A stretch of DNA of 64,000 bases from Mangrovibacter yixingensis (lineage in GTDB: Bacteria > Pseudomonadota > Gammaproteobacteria > Enterobacterales > Enterobacteriaceae): contig NZ_JAIVKM010000001.1 of NCBI RefSeq assembly GCF_020523985.1, positions 1,550,001 to 1,614,000 on the forward strand. Direction: 5' to 3'. Below the pieces are notes generated by a model. The model saw only the letters and a program-made list of their open reading frames with translations, had not been told where the DNA came from and did no database searches. Numbering within the stretch: position 1 is the first letter of the stretch; every line of letters begins with the position of its first letter. A program made the position numbers and the translations under genes. Below, one piece after another: positions 18,506 to 28,813 of this stretch.

Positions 18506-18901
18506 TCAGTAATTAACACCTTCGCTAATTATCCACCATAGAAAAAACACACAAGCTGCAGCTAATACAACCAGAAGTGATATACCCAATGCCTTCCAAT
18601 TGGATTCCATTTTCCCCTGGCGCACCAAATGTTCACTAATAGTGCTGCTGAATTGTTTTATTGCTACATAACGCATTATAAAAATCCCTGGCAGGGAAAT
18701 AACTATACCCGGGATATGAACAGGTAACATGAATGCCAGAAATATTGTCAGCAGAAAAACAGCCAGTGGCGAGGCAAAGAATGTTGCCAATGCAACACCA
18801 GATGGGCTGTAGAGCCTGTAACACGGCTCTGAATCCCCCTCATAACCCACGGTTCCATTAGATGGATGCTTCCCATTATTCGTCACTGTATTCATTTCCA
18901 T
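18506..18901 (-). CDS. Uncharacterised membrane protein
   Basis: 131 residues. A polar N terminus of about 25 residues is followed by YRLYSPSGVALATFFASPLAVFLL, two adjacent hydrophobic helices (about 36-80), a basic segment and a last helix (about 105-126). The YSP-x-x-VALATFF-SPLA pattern looks like a recurring motif of small bacterial membrane proteins, but I cannot name a family. GGTAAATCA precedes the ATG. It is inserted between btuR and rluB, which are adjacent in E. coli. Function unknown. Confidence 0.75.
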   Translation of the reverse strand: MEMNTVTNNGKHPSNGTVGYEGDSEPCYRLYSPSGVALATFFASPLAVFLLTIFLAFMLPVHIPGIVISLPGIFIMRYVAIKQFSSTISEHLVRQGKMESNWKALGISLLVVLAAACVFFLWWIISEGVNY

Positions 18902-19143
18902 TGATTTACCTGATTATGTTTAAGGGTATAAACAGAGCTGAACATTTCTGCTAAAAAATGTTAGCAACCGGCATTTATCCGCAAAGGAATATTCGCAAAG
19001 CCTGTATTATATAGTGTAAAAGTTAACATTAAGAGATTAATTAATAGGGGATTCATTATGCAACAACAATGAAAATTCCGTGCAAAATATCCGGGAGTTT
19101 ACTAACCATATAAATAAAAATAGCTTGCTTAATAACACAGGAC

Positions 19144-19177
19144 AAAAAAAGTGCGCCTCTGTAATACAGCGGCGCAC
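19144..19177 (-). terminator. Rho-independent terminator after rluB
   Basis: On the minus strand: GTGCGCC, CTGT, ATT, ACAG, GGCGCAC, then seven T. The stem is strong and lies 19 bases beyond the rluB stop. Confidence 0.9.
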
Positions 19178-19195
19178 CTTGATAAAAATTAGCGA

Positions 19196-20059
19196 TTAGC
19201 GGGAGGTATTATTGCGACGCCCGCCAGTCTGGCTGTGGCGCTTAACAGCACGACGAATCTGGTTTGCTTTAGTGCGCCGACGGTCTTTTTCCACCGCCAC
19301 TTTGGTTTCTGTTTCAGCCGGTAATTCAACTAACTGGCGCAAATAATTAGTTTGCTTCAGGTCCAGCTCAACCCATCCCCCACGCGGTAACTGTTTTGGC
19401 AATGGAATATCACCATAGCGCACGCGGATTAGGCGGCTTACTTGTACACCAACTGCTTCCCATAAACGGCGAACTTCACGGTTACGCCCTTCAGTCAACG
19501 TAACATTGTACCACTGGTTCATACCTTCACCGCCGGTGAAACGCAGGGTTTTAAAGGCTGCCGGGCCATCTTCCAGTTGGACACCACGTTGTAAATCACG
19601 CAATTTGGTGTCATCAACTTGCCCAAAAACCCTTACAGCATATTCACGCTCAACTTCTCGGCTGGGGTGCATCAGGCGGTTTGCCAGTTCACCATCTGTT
19701 GTGAACAACAACAAGCCGCAGGTATTTACATCCAGACGCCCTACGGCAATCCAGCGAGCGCCACGTAACTTAGGCAACCGGTCAAAAACAGTGGGACGGC
19801 CTTCCGGGTCACTGCGTGTACACAGTTCACCTTCCGGTTTGTAATACGCCAGAACCCGGCAAATTTGTTGTGCGGACTCACGCAAAGAAACCAGATGCCC
19901 GTCGATACGGACTTTCAATACAACGCTGACTTCAACACGGTCGCCCAGAGTGGCTATTTTACCGTCCACACTAACACGCCCTGCTGCTATCATGCCTTCA
20001 ATTTCACGACGTGAGCCATGGCCCGCGTTCGCCAGAACTTTCTGTAACTTTTCGCTCAT
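19196..20059 (-). CDS. rluB: 23S rRNA pseudouridine(2605) synthase RluB
   Basis: 287 residues. An N-terminal S4 RNA-binding domain ([18 protein letters not shown]) precedes the RsuA/RluB/E/F catalytic domain, with the aspartate in [24 protein letters not shown]. It isomerises U2605 of 23S rRNA (E. coli numbering). The basic C-terminal tail ([16 protein letters not shown]) resembles E. coli RluB, which is 291 residues. Confidence 0.96.
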   Translation of the reverse strand: MSEKLQKVLANAGHGSRREIEGMIAAGRVSVDGKIATLGDRVEVSVVLKVRIDGHLVSLRESAQQICRVLAYYKPEGELCTRSDPEGRPTVFDRLPKLRGARWIAVGRLDVNTCGLLLFTTDGELANRLMHPSREVEREYAVRVFGQVDDTKLRDLQRGVQLEDGPAAFKTLRFTGGEGMNQWYNVTLTEGRNREVRRLWEAVGVQVSRLIRVRYGDIPLPKQLPRGGWVELDLKQTNYLRQLVELPAETETKVAVEKDRRRTKANQIRRAVKRHSQTGGRRNNTSR

Positions 20060-20171
20060 GGAGCTTCCTCGGGTGTCGCCTTCCCAGGCGTCTTTGATAC
20101 CTGCAAAAGCCTTACGTCATCACATGAGTTTAACGTAAGACTGTTAATTTATTTAGAATATGTCGGGCAAT

Positions 20172-20199
20172 AAAAAAGCCACACATTCACAATTGTGGC
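20172..20199 (-). terminator. Rho-independent terminator after yciO
   Basis: Minus strand: GCCACA, 10-base loop, TGTGGC, then TTTTTT. It lies about 80 bases beyond the yciO stop and upstream of rluB. Confidence 0.75.
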
Positions 20200-20280
20200 C
20201 GCACATACTACACGAAATAAATCCTAAAAGCTTACCCCTGAATACACACATAAAAACAAGGGGCACCAGGCTGGGCGCAT

Positions 20281-20901
20281 TTACTGAAACGGTCGAACAT
20301 CTCCGACACCTTCACGAATGACAACTGGCGTATCATCAGTGAGATCAACCACGGTTGTTGGGTGCTGACCGAGATACCCACCATGTATAATCAAATCAAC
20401 ATGCTTTTCAAGCCTGTCTTTAATTTCATCCGGGTCCGACTCTGTAAACTCACTGCCAGGCAGCATCAACGAGGTAGACAACATTGGACCATTCAGCGCC
20501 CCAAGCAATTCGATAGCAATAGGGTTAGAAGGAACTCGCAAACCAATGGTTTTACGCTTTTCCTGTAATAACCTGCGCGGGACATCTTTTGTCCCTTTAA
20601 GAATGAAAGTGTAGTTCCCAGGCGTGTTATTTTTTATCAAGCGGAACGCGACATTATCAACAAAAGCGTATGTCGATAACTCGGACAGATCACGGCACAT
20701 TAAAGTAAAGTTATGCCCGGAAGGTAACTGGCGAATCCGGCAAATACGCTCCATGGCATTTTTATCTTCCAACTGGCAACCCAACGCATAACCAGAGTCT
20801 GTGGGGTAAACAATAACGCCGCCCTTTCTGATAATTTCGACAGCCTGATTGATCAACCGCAATTGCGGGTTTTCTGGATGGATATAGAAAAACTGACTCA
20901 T
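20281..20901 (-). CDS. yciO: YrdC/Sua5-family protein YciO
   Basis: 206 residues with the Sua5/YciO/YrdC fold: GGVIVYPTDSGYALGCQ, then KTIGLRVPSNPIA and SLMLPGSE. TsaC/YrdC relatives make threonylcarbamoyl-AMP for tRNA t6A; YciO itself has weak or uncertain activity. The start overlaps the rnm stop by 4 bases (ATGA), so both genes are translated from one message. Confidence 0.96.
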   Translation of the reverse strand: MSQFFYIHPENPQLRLINQAVEIIRKGGVIVYPTDSGYALGCQLEDKNAMERICRIRQLPSGHNFTLMCRDLSELSTYAFVDNVAFRLIKNNTPGNYTFILKGTKDVPRRLLQEKRKTIGLRVPSNPIAIELLGALNGPMLSTSLMLPGSEFTESDPDEIKDRLEKHVDLIIHGGYLGQHPTTVVDLTDDTPVVIREGVGDVRPFQ

Positions 20902-21776
20902 ACCTCTTTTACTCCTTCATTGGTCCCACTCCAGCCAGCCCATATGGGGGTTACACCGGCGGGTAACCACAATTTCCGCCCTAACTCTATCCATGCACAA
21001 GGTTGGTGAAAATCAGAGCCCTGTGAAGCGAGTAAATCAAATTGAATAGCCAGGTCGGCAAGTTGTTTTCGTTCCTGCGGTGCTTGTTGGCATTGCGCCA
21101 CTTCCATCCCATCGCCGCCGGCTGCACTGAATTGCGCCAGTAAACGCTTCAACCATTTCATTGATAGCCGGTAGCGACCTGGATGGGCTAATACCGCTTG
21201 CCCGCCAGAATGGTGAATCACATCAATAGCTTGTTCTATTGTACACCACTGCGGAGGGACATACCCGGTTTTCCCGCGTGCGAGATATTTTTTAAACACA
21301 TCATTATGGGTGCGGGCAACCCCGCTTTCGACCAGGAAACGGGCAAAATGGCCCCGAGTCACAGCGCCATCCCCAGCTAAACGGCGGGCGCCTGCCAACG
21401 CACCGCTGATATGATTTTTTTCAAGACGTTCTGCAATCATCTCCGCCCGAAGATTGCGCCGCGCACTTTGTTCAGCAAGAAATGCCGTTAATTCTGGAGA
21501 CCGGGTATCAATACCAAGGCCAACAATATGAATCTCATGGTTTTCCCATACAGTAGAGATCTCAACACCCGCAACAAGTTGTAAATCAAGACTGGCCTTA
21601 TCAATGGCCTTGCGTGCCGCCGCTATTCCATTGATGGTGTCATGATCCGTTATTGCCAGAGTACCCACACGCATTTCGCTGGCGCGTAATACTAATGCAT
21701 CGGGTGTCAATAATCCGTCGGATGCCGTGGTATGGCTATGGAGGTCATAAATATTGGCGTAGATTGATTCTTGCAA
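20898..21776 (-). CDS. rnm: RNase AM (5'-3' exoribonuclease, PHP domain; YciV/TrpH)
   Basis: 292 residues from a TTG start at 21776 that has GGGGAG 7 bases upstream; this matches the E. coli length (293) better than the ATG 19 codons upstream. The PHP phosphoesterase motifs are clear: YDLHSHTTASDG, ITDHDTINGI, GVEISTVWENHEIHIVG, VLAHPGRY and QGSDFH. In E. coli RNase AM trims 5' ends of rRNAs and acts on short RNAs and 3',5'-bisphosphonucleotides. It is divergent from the trp promoter. Confidence 0.93.
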   Translation of the reverse strand: MQESIYANIYDLHSHTTASDGLLTPDALVLRASEMRVGTLAITDHDTINGIAAARKAIDKASLDLQLVAGVEISTVWENHEIHIVGLGIDTRSPELTAFLAEQSARRNLRAEMIAERLEKNHISGALAGARRLAGDGAVTRGHFARFLVESGVARTHNDVFKKYLARGKTGYVPPQWCTIEQAIDVIHHSGGQAVLAHPGRYRLSMKWLKRLLAQFSAAGGDGMEVAQCQQAPQERKQLADLAIQFDLLASQGSDFHQPCAWIELGRKLWLPAGVTPIWAGWSGTNEGVKEV

Positions 21777-21849
21777 GTGTGCTCCCCGTCTCCGGTATGT
21801 CTTGTTTGCCCGCATCATACCGATTCCGGGCAATAATAAAAAATGATGC

Positions 21850-21884
21850 TTGACTTTCTTTTCATGAACCAGTTAACTAGTACG
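21850..21884 (+). promoter_or_regulatory. trp promoter and TrpR operator
   Basis: -35 TTGACT (21850-21855), 17-bp spacer, -10 TTAACT (21873-21878). The TrpR operator GAACCAGTTAACTAGTACG (21866-21884) overlaps the -10 and is almost the same as in E. coli, with one change in the left arm. TrpR with tryptophan should block RNA polymerase here. Confidence 0.92.
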
Positions 21885-21909
21885 CAAGTTCACTGATGAG
21901 GTATCTGTA

Positions 21910-21957
21910 ATGAAACAGTTCATTTCCAACAACAGCAAATGGTGGCGCACTTCCTGA
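21910..21957 (+). CDS. trpL: trp operon leader peptide
   Basis: 15 codons: MKQFISNNSKWWRTS, with tandem Trp codons at 11 and 12 and the WWRTS ending shared with E. coli (14 residues). Ribosome stalling at these codons when charged tRNA-Trp is scarce favours the antiterminator. The N-terminal half differs from E. coli, as expected of a leader whose only conserved duty is the Trp codons. Confidence 0.95.
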   Translation: MKQFISNNSKWWRTS

Positions 21958-22005
21958 TTACGGGCGGTGTAATACATTTTGCTTCTGGCAAAACAGATAC
22001 CACAG

Positions 22006-22029
22006 CCCGCACTAAGCGGGTTTTTTTTT
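22006..22029 (+). terminator. trp attenuator (3:4 terminator hairpin)
   Basis: CCCGC-ACTAA-GCGGG (22006-22020) followed by nine T. The upstream GGGCGG around 21962-21967 can pair with the 5' arm to form the competing 2:3 antiterminator. Confidence 0.93.
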
Positions 22030-22052
22030 GAACAAAATAATGAGAATGCATC

Positions 22053-23615
22053 ATGCAAACAACCAAACCAGCTCTAACACTTCTCGCTCAGGAAGGGCCT
22101 TATCGCGATAACCCAACCGCACTGTTTCATCAAATTTGCGGGGCTCGCCCTTCTTCTCTGCTACTCGAATCGGCGGATATCGCCAGCAAAAACGATTTAA
22201 AAAGTTTACTACTGGTAGATAGCGCATTACGAATCACAGCATTCGAAAATGTTGTCACCATTAAGGCTCTTTCGGCAAACGGTGGGGCGTTATTGCCTCT
22301 GCTTGATAACGTATTGCCCGCAGAGGTTAAATCGGTAGTGCATCCAGACGGGCGTGAATTACATTTCCCTGAAAACACAGAAGTGATGGATGAAGATGCC
22401 CGCCTGAAAGCATTATCAGTCTTTGATGCTCTGCGCCTGATGCTAACGTTGGTTAATGTTCCGCAAGATGAGCGAGAGGCCATGTTCTTTGGTGGTTTGT
22501 TTGCTTATGACCTGGTTGCAGGGTTCGAAAATCTGCCTCACCTGCGCCAGGACCAACGCTGCCCGGATTACTGTTTTTACCTTGCAGAAACCCTGTTGGT
22601 TATCGATCACCAAAAGAAATCAACCCGCATCCAGGCAAGCCTGTTTACTGACTCTGCGGCTGAACACCAACGACTCACTCAGCGCATCAGCCAGTTACAA
22701 AAGCAGATGCAGGAAGCGCCCCCGGCTGTGCCAGTGCAAAAAATCGAGTCCATGGAATTGAGTTGTAACCAGAGTGACGAAGCCTATGGTGCGGTAGTGA
22801 GCCAAATGCAGCAAGCGATTCGGGCCGGGGAAATATTCCAGGTTGTACCATCGCGTCGCTTCACACTGCCTTGCCCTTCTTCGCTGGCGGCTTATCAAAC
22901 ACTGAAAAAAAGTAACCCCAGCCCTTATATGTTCTTTATGCAGGATGAGGATTTTACGCTGTTTGGAGCCTCACCTGAAAGCTCACTAAAATATGACGCG
23001 ACCGACCGCCAGATTGAAATCTACCCAATTGCAGGCACTCGTCCCAGAGGGCGAAAAGCAGATGGTTCACTGGATAATGATCTGGACAGCCGCATTGAGC
23101 TGGAAATGCGTACCGACCACAAAGAGTTGTCAGAACACCTGATGCTGGTTGATCTTGCGCGTAATGATCTGGCGCGAATTTGCACTCCGGGATCTCGTTA
23201 TGTCGCTGACTTAACAAAAGTGGACCGCTATTCGTTTGTGATGCATCTGGTTTCTCGTGTTGTAGGTGAGTTACGCGAGGATTTAGACGTTCTGCACGCC
23301 TACCGCGCTTGCATGAATATGGGAACGTTGAGCGGCGCGCCAAAAGTACGCGCAATGCAATTAATTGCTGATGCAGAAGGTACCCGTCGAGGAAGTTATG
23401 GTGGTGCTGTCGGGTATTTCACTGCGCATGGCGACCTTGATACATGCATCGTGATTCGCTCTGCATGGGTCGAAGACGGAATTGCTACAGTGCAAGCTGG
23501 TGCAGGTGTGGTACTTGACTCTGTTCCCCAGTCAGAAGCAGATGAAACACGAAATAAAGCACGCGCCGTGTTGCGAGCCATTGCTGCCGCACACCAGGCT
23601 AAGGAGATGTTCTAA
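22053..23615 (+). CDS. trpE: Anthranilate synthase component I
   Basis: 520 residues, the E. coli length. It converts chorismate to anthranilate with TrpG supplying ammonia. The tryptophan feedback-site motif LLLESAD is present near residue 38. The chorismate-binding domain contains [28 protein letters not shown] and [18 protein letters not shown]. The stop shares its last A with the trpG start (TAATG), giving translational coupling. Confidence 0.98.
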   Translation: MQTTKPALTLLAQEGPYRDNPTALFHQICGARPSSLLLESADIASKNDLKSLLLVDSALRITAFENVVTIKALSANGGALLPLLDNVLPAEVKSVVHPDGRELHFPENTEVMDEDARLKALSVFDALRLMLTLVNVPQDEREAMFFGGLFAYDLVAGFENLPHLRQDQRCPDYCFYLAETLLVIDHQKKSTRIQASLFTDSAAEHQRLTQRISQLQKQMQEAPPAVPVQKIESMELSCNQSDEAYGAVVSQMQQAIRAGEIFQVVPSRRFTLPCPSSLAAYQTLKKSNPSPYMFFMQDEDFTLFGASPESSLKYDATDRQIEIYPIAGTRPRGRKADGSLDNDLDSRIELEMRTDHKELSEHLMLVDLARNDLARICTPGSRYVADLTKVDRYSFVMHLVSRVVGELREDLDVLHAYRACMNMGTLSGAPKVRAMQLIADAEGTRRGSYGGAVGYFTAHGDLDTCIVIRSAWVEDGIATVQAGAGVVLDSVPQSEADETRNKARAVLRAIAAAHQAKEMF

Positions 23616-24196
23616 TGGCCGATATCTTGCTACTTGATAACGTAGATTCATTTACTTACAACCTGGTCGATCAATTACGCGCTAATGGGCACCACGTTGT
23701 GATTTACCGTAATCAGGTGCCCGTTAACACGATTATTGCCCGGATAGCTGAGCTCACAAACCCGGTTTTAATGCTGTCACCTGGCCCTGGAGCCCCCTCT
23801 GAAGCAGGCTGTATGCCAGAGTTGTTACAACGCCTGCGCGGTGAATTGCCCATTATTGGCATCTGTCTGGGCCACCAGGCAATTGTGGAAGCTTATGGTG
23901 GCTACGTAGGCCAGGCTGGGGAAATTCTCCACGGTAAAGCCTCATCCATAGAACATGATGGTATGGCAATGTTTCATGATTTGCCAAATCCATTACCGGT
24001 TGCCCGCTATCACTCTCTGGTGGGAAGCAAAATTCCCGCCACATTGACTGTCAGTGCCAGCTACGAAGGCATGGTTATGGCTGTACGCCATGACACTGAC
24101 CGTGTCTGCGGTTTCCAATTCCACCCGGAATCTATTTTGACAACACAGGGTGCGCGACTCTTGGAGCAAACACTGGCCTGGGCGCTCAGCAAATAA
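23615..24196 (+). CDS. trpG: Anthranilate synthase component II (glutamine amidotransferase)
   Basis: 193-residue class I glutamine amidotransferase. Catalytic Cys in GICLGHQAI and the His-Glu pair in FQFHPES are present; [13 protein letters not shown] forms part of the active site. It is a free-standing gene ending in TAA 10 bases before trpD. In E. coli and Salmonella the equivalent is the N-terminal part of a TrpG-TrpD fusion; in Serratia it is separate, as here. Confidence 0.97.
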   Translation: MADILLLDNVDSFTYNLVDQLRANGHHVVIYRNQVPVNTIIARIAELTNPVLMLSPGPGAPSEAGCMPELLQRLRGELPIIGICLGHQAIVEAYGGYVGQAGEILHGKASSIEHDGMAMFHDLPNPLPVARYHSLVGSKIPATLTVSASYEGMVMAVRHDTDRVCGFQFHPESILTTQGARLLEQTLAWALSK

Positions 24197-24206
24197 GGAG
24201 CCTGTT

Positions 24207-25205
24207 ATGCAAACTATTCTTGAAAAACTTTTCCAGGCTCAGGTACTAAGCCAACAGGAAAGCCAGCAGTTATTCAGTGCGATTGTACGTGGCGAGCTGG
24301 AGCAGAGCCAACTGGCGGCAGCCCTTATCAGTATGAAGGTCCGCGGCGAACATCCGGATGAAATCGCGGGAGCAGCTAATGCTCTGCTGGATAATGCTCA
24401 GCCATTTCCCCGCCCGGATTACCCTTTTGCCGATATTGTAGGCACCGGCGGTGATGGCAGTAACAGCATCAATATTTCCACAGCCAGTGCATTTGTTGCT
24501 GCCGCTTGTGGGCTGAAAGTTGCGAAACATGGCAACCGGAGTGTATCGAGCCGTTCAGGGTCTTCGGACTTACTGGCTGCATTCGGTATTAAGCTGGATA
24601 TGGCTGCAGAGACATCACGCAAGGCACTGGATGAACTGGGCGTCTGTTTCCTGTTTGCCCCGCAATACCACACCGGATTCCGCCATGCCATGCCAGTGCG
24701 CCAACAACTGAAAACACGCACACTGTTCAATGTATTGGGGCCGCTGATCAATCCGGCGCACCCGCCACTGGCACTGATTGGTGTGTACAGCCCGGAACTG
24801 GTTCTTCCCATTGCGGAAACCCTGAAAGTGCTGGGTTACCAACGTGCAGCAGTGGTACACAGCGGTGGAATGGATGAAGTGTCCTTACATGCCACTGTAC
24901 AGGTTGCAGAGCTGAAAGACGGTAAAGTAAGCAGCTATGAGTTACAGGCGAGCGACTTTGGTTTAACGCCTTATGCCAAAGAAGAGTTGGCTGGAGGCAC
25001 CCCAGAAGAAAACCGTGACATTCTGGCGCGTCTGTTACAAGGTAAAGGAACATCTGCTCACGAAGCGGCTGTTGCTGCCAATGTCGCACTTTTGATGCGG
25101 CTGTTTGGCGAAGAAGACCTCCGTGTTAATGCCAGTAAAGCACTGGCTGTATTGCGCAGTGGCGATGCTTATCAGCGCGTTACTGCACTGGCTGCAAGAG
25201 GGTAA
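24207..25205 (+). CDS. trpD: Anthranilate phosphoribosyltransferase
   Basis: 332 residues. It transfers phosphoribosyl from PRPP to anthranilate. PRPP-binding [14 protein letters not shown] and [17 protein letters not shown] are visible, as are [11 protein letters not shown] and [11 protein letters not shown]. The ATG at 24207 has AAGGAG upstream; the open frame reaches back into trpG, but homology supports this start. The unfused state is the main difference from E. coli. Confidence 0.97.
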   Translation: MQTILEKLFQAQVLSQQESQQLFSAIVRGELEQSQLAAALISMKVRGEHPDEIAGAANALLDNAQPFPRPDYPFADIVGTGGDGSNSINISTASAFVAAACGLKVAKHGNRSVSSRSGSSDLLAAFGIKLDMAAETSRKALDELGVCFLFAPQYHTGFRHAMPVRQQLKTRTLFNVLGPLINPAHPPLALIGVYSPELVLPIAETLKVLGYQRAAVVHSGGMDEVSLHATVQVAELKDGKVSSYELQASDFGLTPYAKEELAGGTPEENRDILARLLQGKGTSAHEAAVAANVALLMRLFGEEDLRVNASKALAVLRSGDAYQRVTALAARG

Positions 25206-26567
25206 GTGATGGAAACCGTATTAGCGAAAATCGTCGCAGACAAGGCGATTTGGGTAGAACAACGTAAACAACAACAACCATTGGCTTCATTCCAAAATGA
25301 CATACAAACCAGCACGCGTGATTTTTACCACGCCCTTGCTGGTGCCAAAACGGCTTTTATTCTGGAGTGTAAAAAAGCATCTCCGTCGAAGGGTTTGATT
25401 CGTGAGGATTTTAATCCTGAAGCTATTGCCAGTGTGTACAAGCACTACGCTTCAGCAATTTCTGTTCTGACGGATGAAAAATATTTCCAGGGTAGCTTTG
25501 ATTTTTTGCCACTGGTCAGTAAAACAGTTACACAACCCGTATTGTGTAAAGATTTCATCATCGACCCTTACCAGATCTACCTGGCACGTTTTTATCAGGC
25601 TGATGCCTGCCTGTTAATGCTGTCTGTCCTCAATGACGAACAGTACCGTAGTCTTGCTGCTGTCGCGCACAGCCTGAATATGGGCGTATTGACCGAAGTG
25701 AGCAATGAAGAGGAACTGGCGCGTGCCATTCGCCTTGAAGCACGTGTGGTGGGCATTAATAACCGTGACCTGCGAGACCTGTCCATTGACCTGAACCGTA
25801 CCCGAACTCTCGCCCCGCAACTGGGTAGTGGTGTCACGGTTATCAGTGAATCCGGCATCCATACCTATGGACATGTTCGCGAACTGAGCCATTATGCCAA
25901 CGGCTTCCTGATTGGCTCCGCGCTGATGGGTGAAACAGATCTGAATACTGCGGTACGCCGGGTGTTACTGGGTGAAAATAAAGTCTGTGGTCTGACTCGC
26001 CCTGAGGATGCATCGGCCGCATACCGAGCAGGCGCTGTCTACGGCGGGTTGATTTTTGTATCAGCGTCTCCACGTGCTGTCACCGCTGAACAGGCACGTC
26101 TTGTGATGTCTGGCGCTCCTTTACGTTATGTCGGGGTGTTTCGTGACGAGCCGGTTGCTAAGGTCAGTTCACTCGCAGCACAACTGAAACTGTCTGCGGT
26201 TCAACTTCATGGCAACGAAACCCAGCAATATATCGATGAACTGCGTTCGGCCTTACCTGCTGACATTGCTATCTGGAAAGCATTGAGCGTTGGTGATTCA
26301 CTCCCGAAACGCCAGTTTAACCACGTATCACGCTATGTTCTCGATAATGGTCAGGGTGGAACAGGTAAGTCTTTTGACTGGTCACTGTTACAAGGCCAGG
26401 ACCTGAGTGACGTAATGCTGGCCGGTGGGCTCAGTGCAGACAACTGCGTCGAAGCTGCCAAAGCGGGCTGTGCCGGTCTTGATTTTAACTCCGGTGTTGA
26501 ATCCCAACCTGGTGTTAAAGATCACGAGAAGATTGCCGCTGCGTTTCGCACCTTGCGCGCCTACTAA
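25206..26567 (+). CDS. trpC: Bifunctional indole-3-glycerol-phosphate synthase / phosphoribosylanthranilate isomerase
   Basis: 453 residues with two TIM barrels, the TrpC-TrpF fusion normal for enterobacteria. The IGPS domain (about 1-255) shows FILECKKASPSKG, LCKDFIIDPYQIY and VISESGIHTYGHV. The PRAI domain (about 256-453) shows VCGLTRPEDA, VQLHGNE, VLDNGQGGTGKSFDW and AGGLSADNC. The start is GTG at 25206, directly after the trpD stop, or the next codon ATG at 25209; the ATG is better spaced from GAGG. Confidence 0.97.
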   Translation: MMETVLAKIVADKAIWVEQRKQQQPLASFQNDIQTSTRDFYHALAGAKTAFILECKKASPSKGLIREDFNPEAIASVYKHYASAISVLTDEKYFQGSFDFLPLVSKTVTQPVLCKDFIIDPYQIYLARFYQADACLLMLSVLNDEQYRSLAAVAHSLNMGVLTEVSNEEELARAIRLEARVVGINNRDLRDLSIDLNRTRTLAPQLGSGVTVISESGIHTYGHVRELSHYANGFLIGSALMGETDLNTAVRRVLLGENKVCGLTRPEDASAAYRAGAVYGGLIFVSASPRAVTAEQARLVMSGAPLRYVGVFRDEPVAKVSSLAAQLKLSAVQLHGNETQQYIDELRSALPADIAIWKALSVGDSLPKRQFNHVSRYVLDNGQGGTGKSFDWSLLQGQDLSDVMLAGGLSADNCVEAAKAGCAGLDFNSGVESQPGVKDHEKIAAAFRTLRAY

Positions 26568-26591
26568 CTTTCGTGTAGCCCGAATGCATTA

Positions 26592-26608
26592 ACCGGGAAG
26601 AGCCCGGT
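26592..26608 (+). other. Intercistronic hairpin between trpC and trpB
   Basis: Perfect 6-bp stem ACCGGG/CCCGGT with loop AAGAG inside a 61-base trpC-trpB gap. In E. coli this gap is much shorter. No T-run follows, so it is not a standard terminator. It could stabilise or process the message or tune trpB translation. Confidence 0.6.
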
Positions 26609-26628
26609 AGTTAAGGAATACAACAAAC

Positions 26629-27822
26629 ATGACAACTTTATTAAACCCGTATTTTGGTGAATTCGGCGGAATGTATGTTCCGCAAATACTGATGCCAGCA
26701 TTACGCCAGCTTGAAGAAGCGTTTGTCAGTGCACAAAGTGACCCTGAGTTCCAGGCGCAGTTTACTGATTTGCTGAAAAATTATGCTGGGCGACCGACTG
26801 CCCTTACCCGTTGCCGTAACCTGACTGCAGGGACAAAAACCACGCTTTACCTTAAGCGTGAAGATTTGCTGCATGGCGGCGCACATAAAACTAACCAGGT
26901 GCTGGGGCAAGCTTTGCTCGCCAAGCGGATGGGGAAAACTGAAATTATCGCTGAGACTGGTGCCGGTCAACACGGGGTTGCATCCGCACTTGCCAGTGCA
27001 CTGCTTGGCCTGAAATGCAGAATTTACATGGGGGCAAAAGATGTTGAACGTCAGTCACCTAATGTATTCCGTATGCGTTTAATGGGTGCGGAAGTCATTC
27101 CTGTTCATTCTGGTTCATCAACATTAAAAGATGCATGTAATGAAGCACTGCGTGACTGGTCTGGCAGTTATGAAACCGCACACTATATGCTGGGCACTGC
27201 TGCAGGTCCTCATCCTTACCCAACCATTGTCCGCGAATACCAACGTATGATTGGCGAGGAAACCCGTGCGCAAATTCTTGAGAAAGAAGGTCGCCTGCCA
27301 GACGCTGTTATTGCCTGTGTGGGCGGTGGCTCTAATGCTATTGGGATGTTCGCAGATTTTATCGATGAAACCAGTGTCAACCTGATTGGTGTTGAACCCG
27401 CCGGGCATGGCATCGAAACAGGCGAACACGGGGCACCACTCAAGCATGGGCGCGTGGGCATTTACTTCGGTATGAAGTCCCCTATGATGCAAACCGACGA
27501 AGGGCAGATTGAAGAATCTTACTCTATCTCTGCGGGGCTGGATTTTCCTTCTGTCGGGCCACAGCATGCATTCCTTAACAGTACGGGCCGTGCGGACTAT
27601 GTCTCTATTACTGACGATGAAGCTCTTGACGCTTTTAAAGAACTGAGCCGCCATGAAGGCATCATTCCGGCACTGGAATCTTCTCATGCACTTGCATGGG
27701 CGCTAAAAATGATTAAACAAAACCCGGATAAAGAACAGTTACTGGTTGTTAACTTGTCAGGCCGCGGGGATAAAGACATTTTCACGGTTCACGATATTCT
27801 TAAATCCCGGGGAGAAATTTAA
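26629..27822 (+). CDS. trpB: Tryptophan synthase beta chain
   Basis: 397 residues. This PLP enzyme condenses indole with serine. The PLP lysine lies in [20 protein letters not shown] and the phosphate-binding loop in [22 protein letters not shown] is also conserved. Its stop overlaps the trpA start by one base (TAATG), as in E. coli, ensuring balanced synthesis of the alpha2-beta2 complex. Confidence 0.98.
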   Translation: MTTLLNPYFGEFGGMYVPQILMPALRQLEEAFVSAQSDPEFQAQFTDLLKNYAGRPTALTRCRNLTAGTKTTLYLKREDLLHGGAHKTNQVLGQALLAKRMGKTEIIAETGAGQHGVASALASALLGLKCRIYMGAKDVERQSPNVFRMRLMGAEVIPVHSGSSTLKDACNEALRDWSGSYETAHYMLGTAAGPHPYPTIVREYQRMIGEETRAQILEKEGRLPDAVIACVGGGSNAIGMFADFIDETSVNLIGVEPAGHGIETGEHGAPLKHGRVGIYFGMKSPMMQTDEGQIEESYSISAGLDFPSVGPQHAFLNSTGRADYVSITDDEALDAFKELSRHEGIIPALESSHALAWALKMIKQNPDKEQLLVVNLSGRGDKDIFTVHDILKSRGEI

Positions 27823-28628
27823 TGGAACGCTACGAGACACTTTTTTCGACATTAAAATCCCGCAATGAAGGTACCTTTGTTCCTTTTGTAACATTGGGTG
27901 ACCCTGGTGTTGAGCAATCACTTAAGATTATTGATACCTTGATTGAGGCGGGTGCAGATGCGCTTGAATTGGGTATTCCTTTCTCTGACCCGCTGGCCGA
28001 TGGACCGACAATTCAAGGTGCCGCCTTGCGCGCATTTGCAGCTAACGTCACCCCTACCCAGTGTTTTGAAATGCTGGCGATGATTCGCCAAAAACACCCG
28101 GATATTCCAATTGGGTTACTGATGTATGCCAACCTGGTTTATAGCCGTGGTATTGATAACTTCTATGCCCGTTGTGAAGAAGTTGGTGTTGATTCCGTAC
28201 TGGTTGCTGATGTTCCAGTTGAAGAGTCAGCACCTTTCCGCCAGGCAGCCATGCGCCATAATATCGCGCCTATATTTATTTGCCCGCCAAATGCCGATGA
28301 TGACCTGTTACGCCAAATAGCGTCTTACGGGCGTGGTTACACTTATTTGTTATCTCGTGCAGGTGTTACCGGAACCGAGCATCGAGCCAGCCTGCCATTA
28401 CATCACCTGGTGGATAAACTCACTGAGTACCATGCGGCACCGCCACTACAAGGTTTTGGTATTTCTGAACCATCCCAGGTAAAGGATGCCATTAATGCTG
28501 GCGCAGCAGGTGCTATCTCGGGTTCGGCTGTCGTGAGAATTATTGAAAAAAACTTAGATGCCCCAACTGAAATGCTCAGTGAATTAAGCAAGTTTGTTTC
28601 GGCAATGAAAGCCGCTACCCGCAGCTAG
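27822..28628 (+). CDS. trpA: Tryptophan synthase alpha chain
   Basis: 268 residues, TIM barrel. It cleaves indole-3-glycerol phosphate and channels indole to TrpB. Catalytic Glu and Asp regions are visible: [19 protein letters not shown], and then [12 protein letters not shown] and [10 protein letters not shown]. It is the last gene of the trp operon, followed by a strong terminator. Confidence 0.98.
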   Translation: MERYETLFSTLKSRNEGTFVPFVTLGDPGVEQSLKIIDTLIEAGADALELGIPFSDPLADGPTIQGAALRAFAANVTPTQCFEMLAMIRQKHPDIPIGLLMYANLVYSRGIDNFYARCEEVGVDSVLVADVPVEESAPFRQAAMRHNIAPIFICPPNADDDLLRQIASYGRGYTYLLSRAGVTGTEHRASLPLHHLVDKLTEYHAAPPLQGFGISEPSQVKDAINAGAAGAISGSAVVRIIEKNLDAPTEMLSELSKFVSAMKAATRS

Positions 28629-28680
28629 CCGCCGAATATGGGGAAGCAATTTATGCCCCGTAATCTGTCAGTAAAACAAA

Positions 28681-28710
28681 ACACCAGCCTGCTTCAGGTT
28701 GGTGTTTTTT
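28681..28710 (+). terminator. trp operon terminator
   Basis: 11-bp stem ACACCAGCCTG/CAGGTTGGTGT (with G-T pairs), 3-base loop, then TTTTTT. Confidence 0.92.
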
Positions 28711-28726
28711 ATTTTTACCCGGCCAA

Positions 28727-28763
28727 AAAAACAGCATGCAGTATTAGTCTGACATGCTGTTTT
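28727..28763 (-). terminator. Terminator after ompW
   Basis: Stem AAAACAGCATG/CATGCTGTTTT with a 14-base loop, followed on the minus strand by a run of T. It lies between the convergent trp operon and ompW. Confidence 0.8.
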
Positions 28764-28813
28764 ATACCTTCAGGTGACCTAATTCTGTACCCACTATTAA
28801 CAAGGGCGTGTTA

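Noticed and set aside
19059..19073. Four-codon ATGCAACAACAATGA preceded by AGGGGA near 19050
   Set aside because: It could look like a leader peptide, but no attenuator-like hairpin or downstream plus-strand gene follows.
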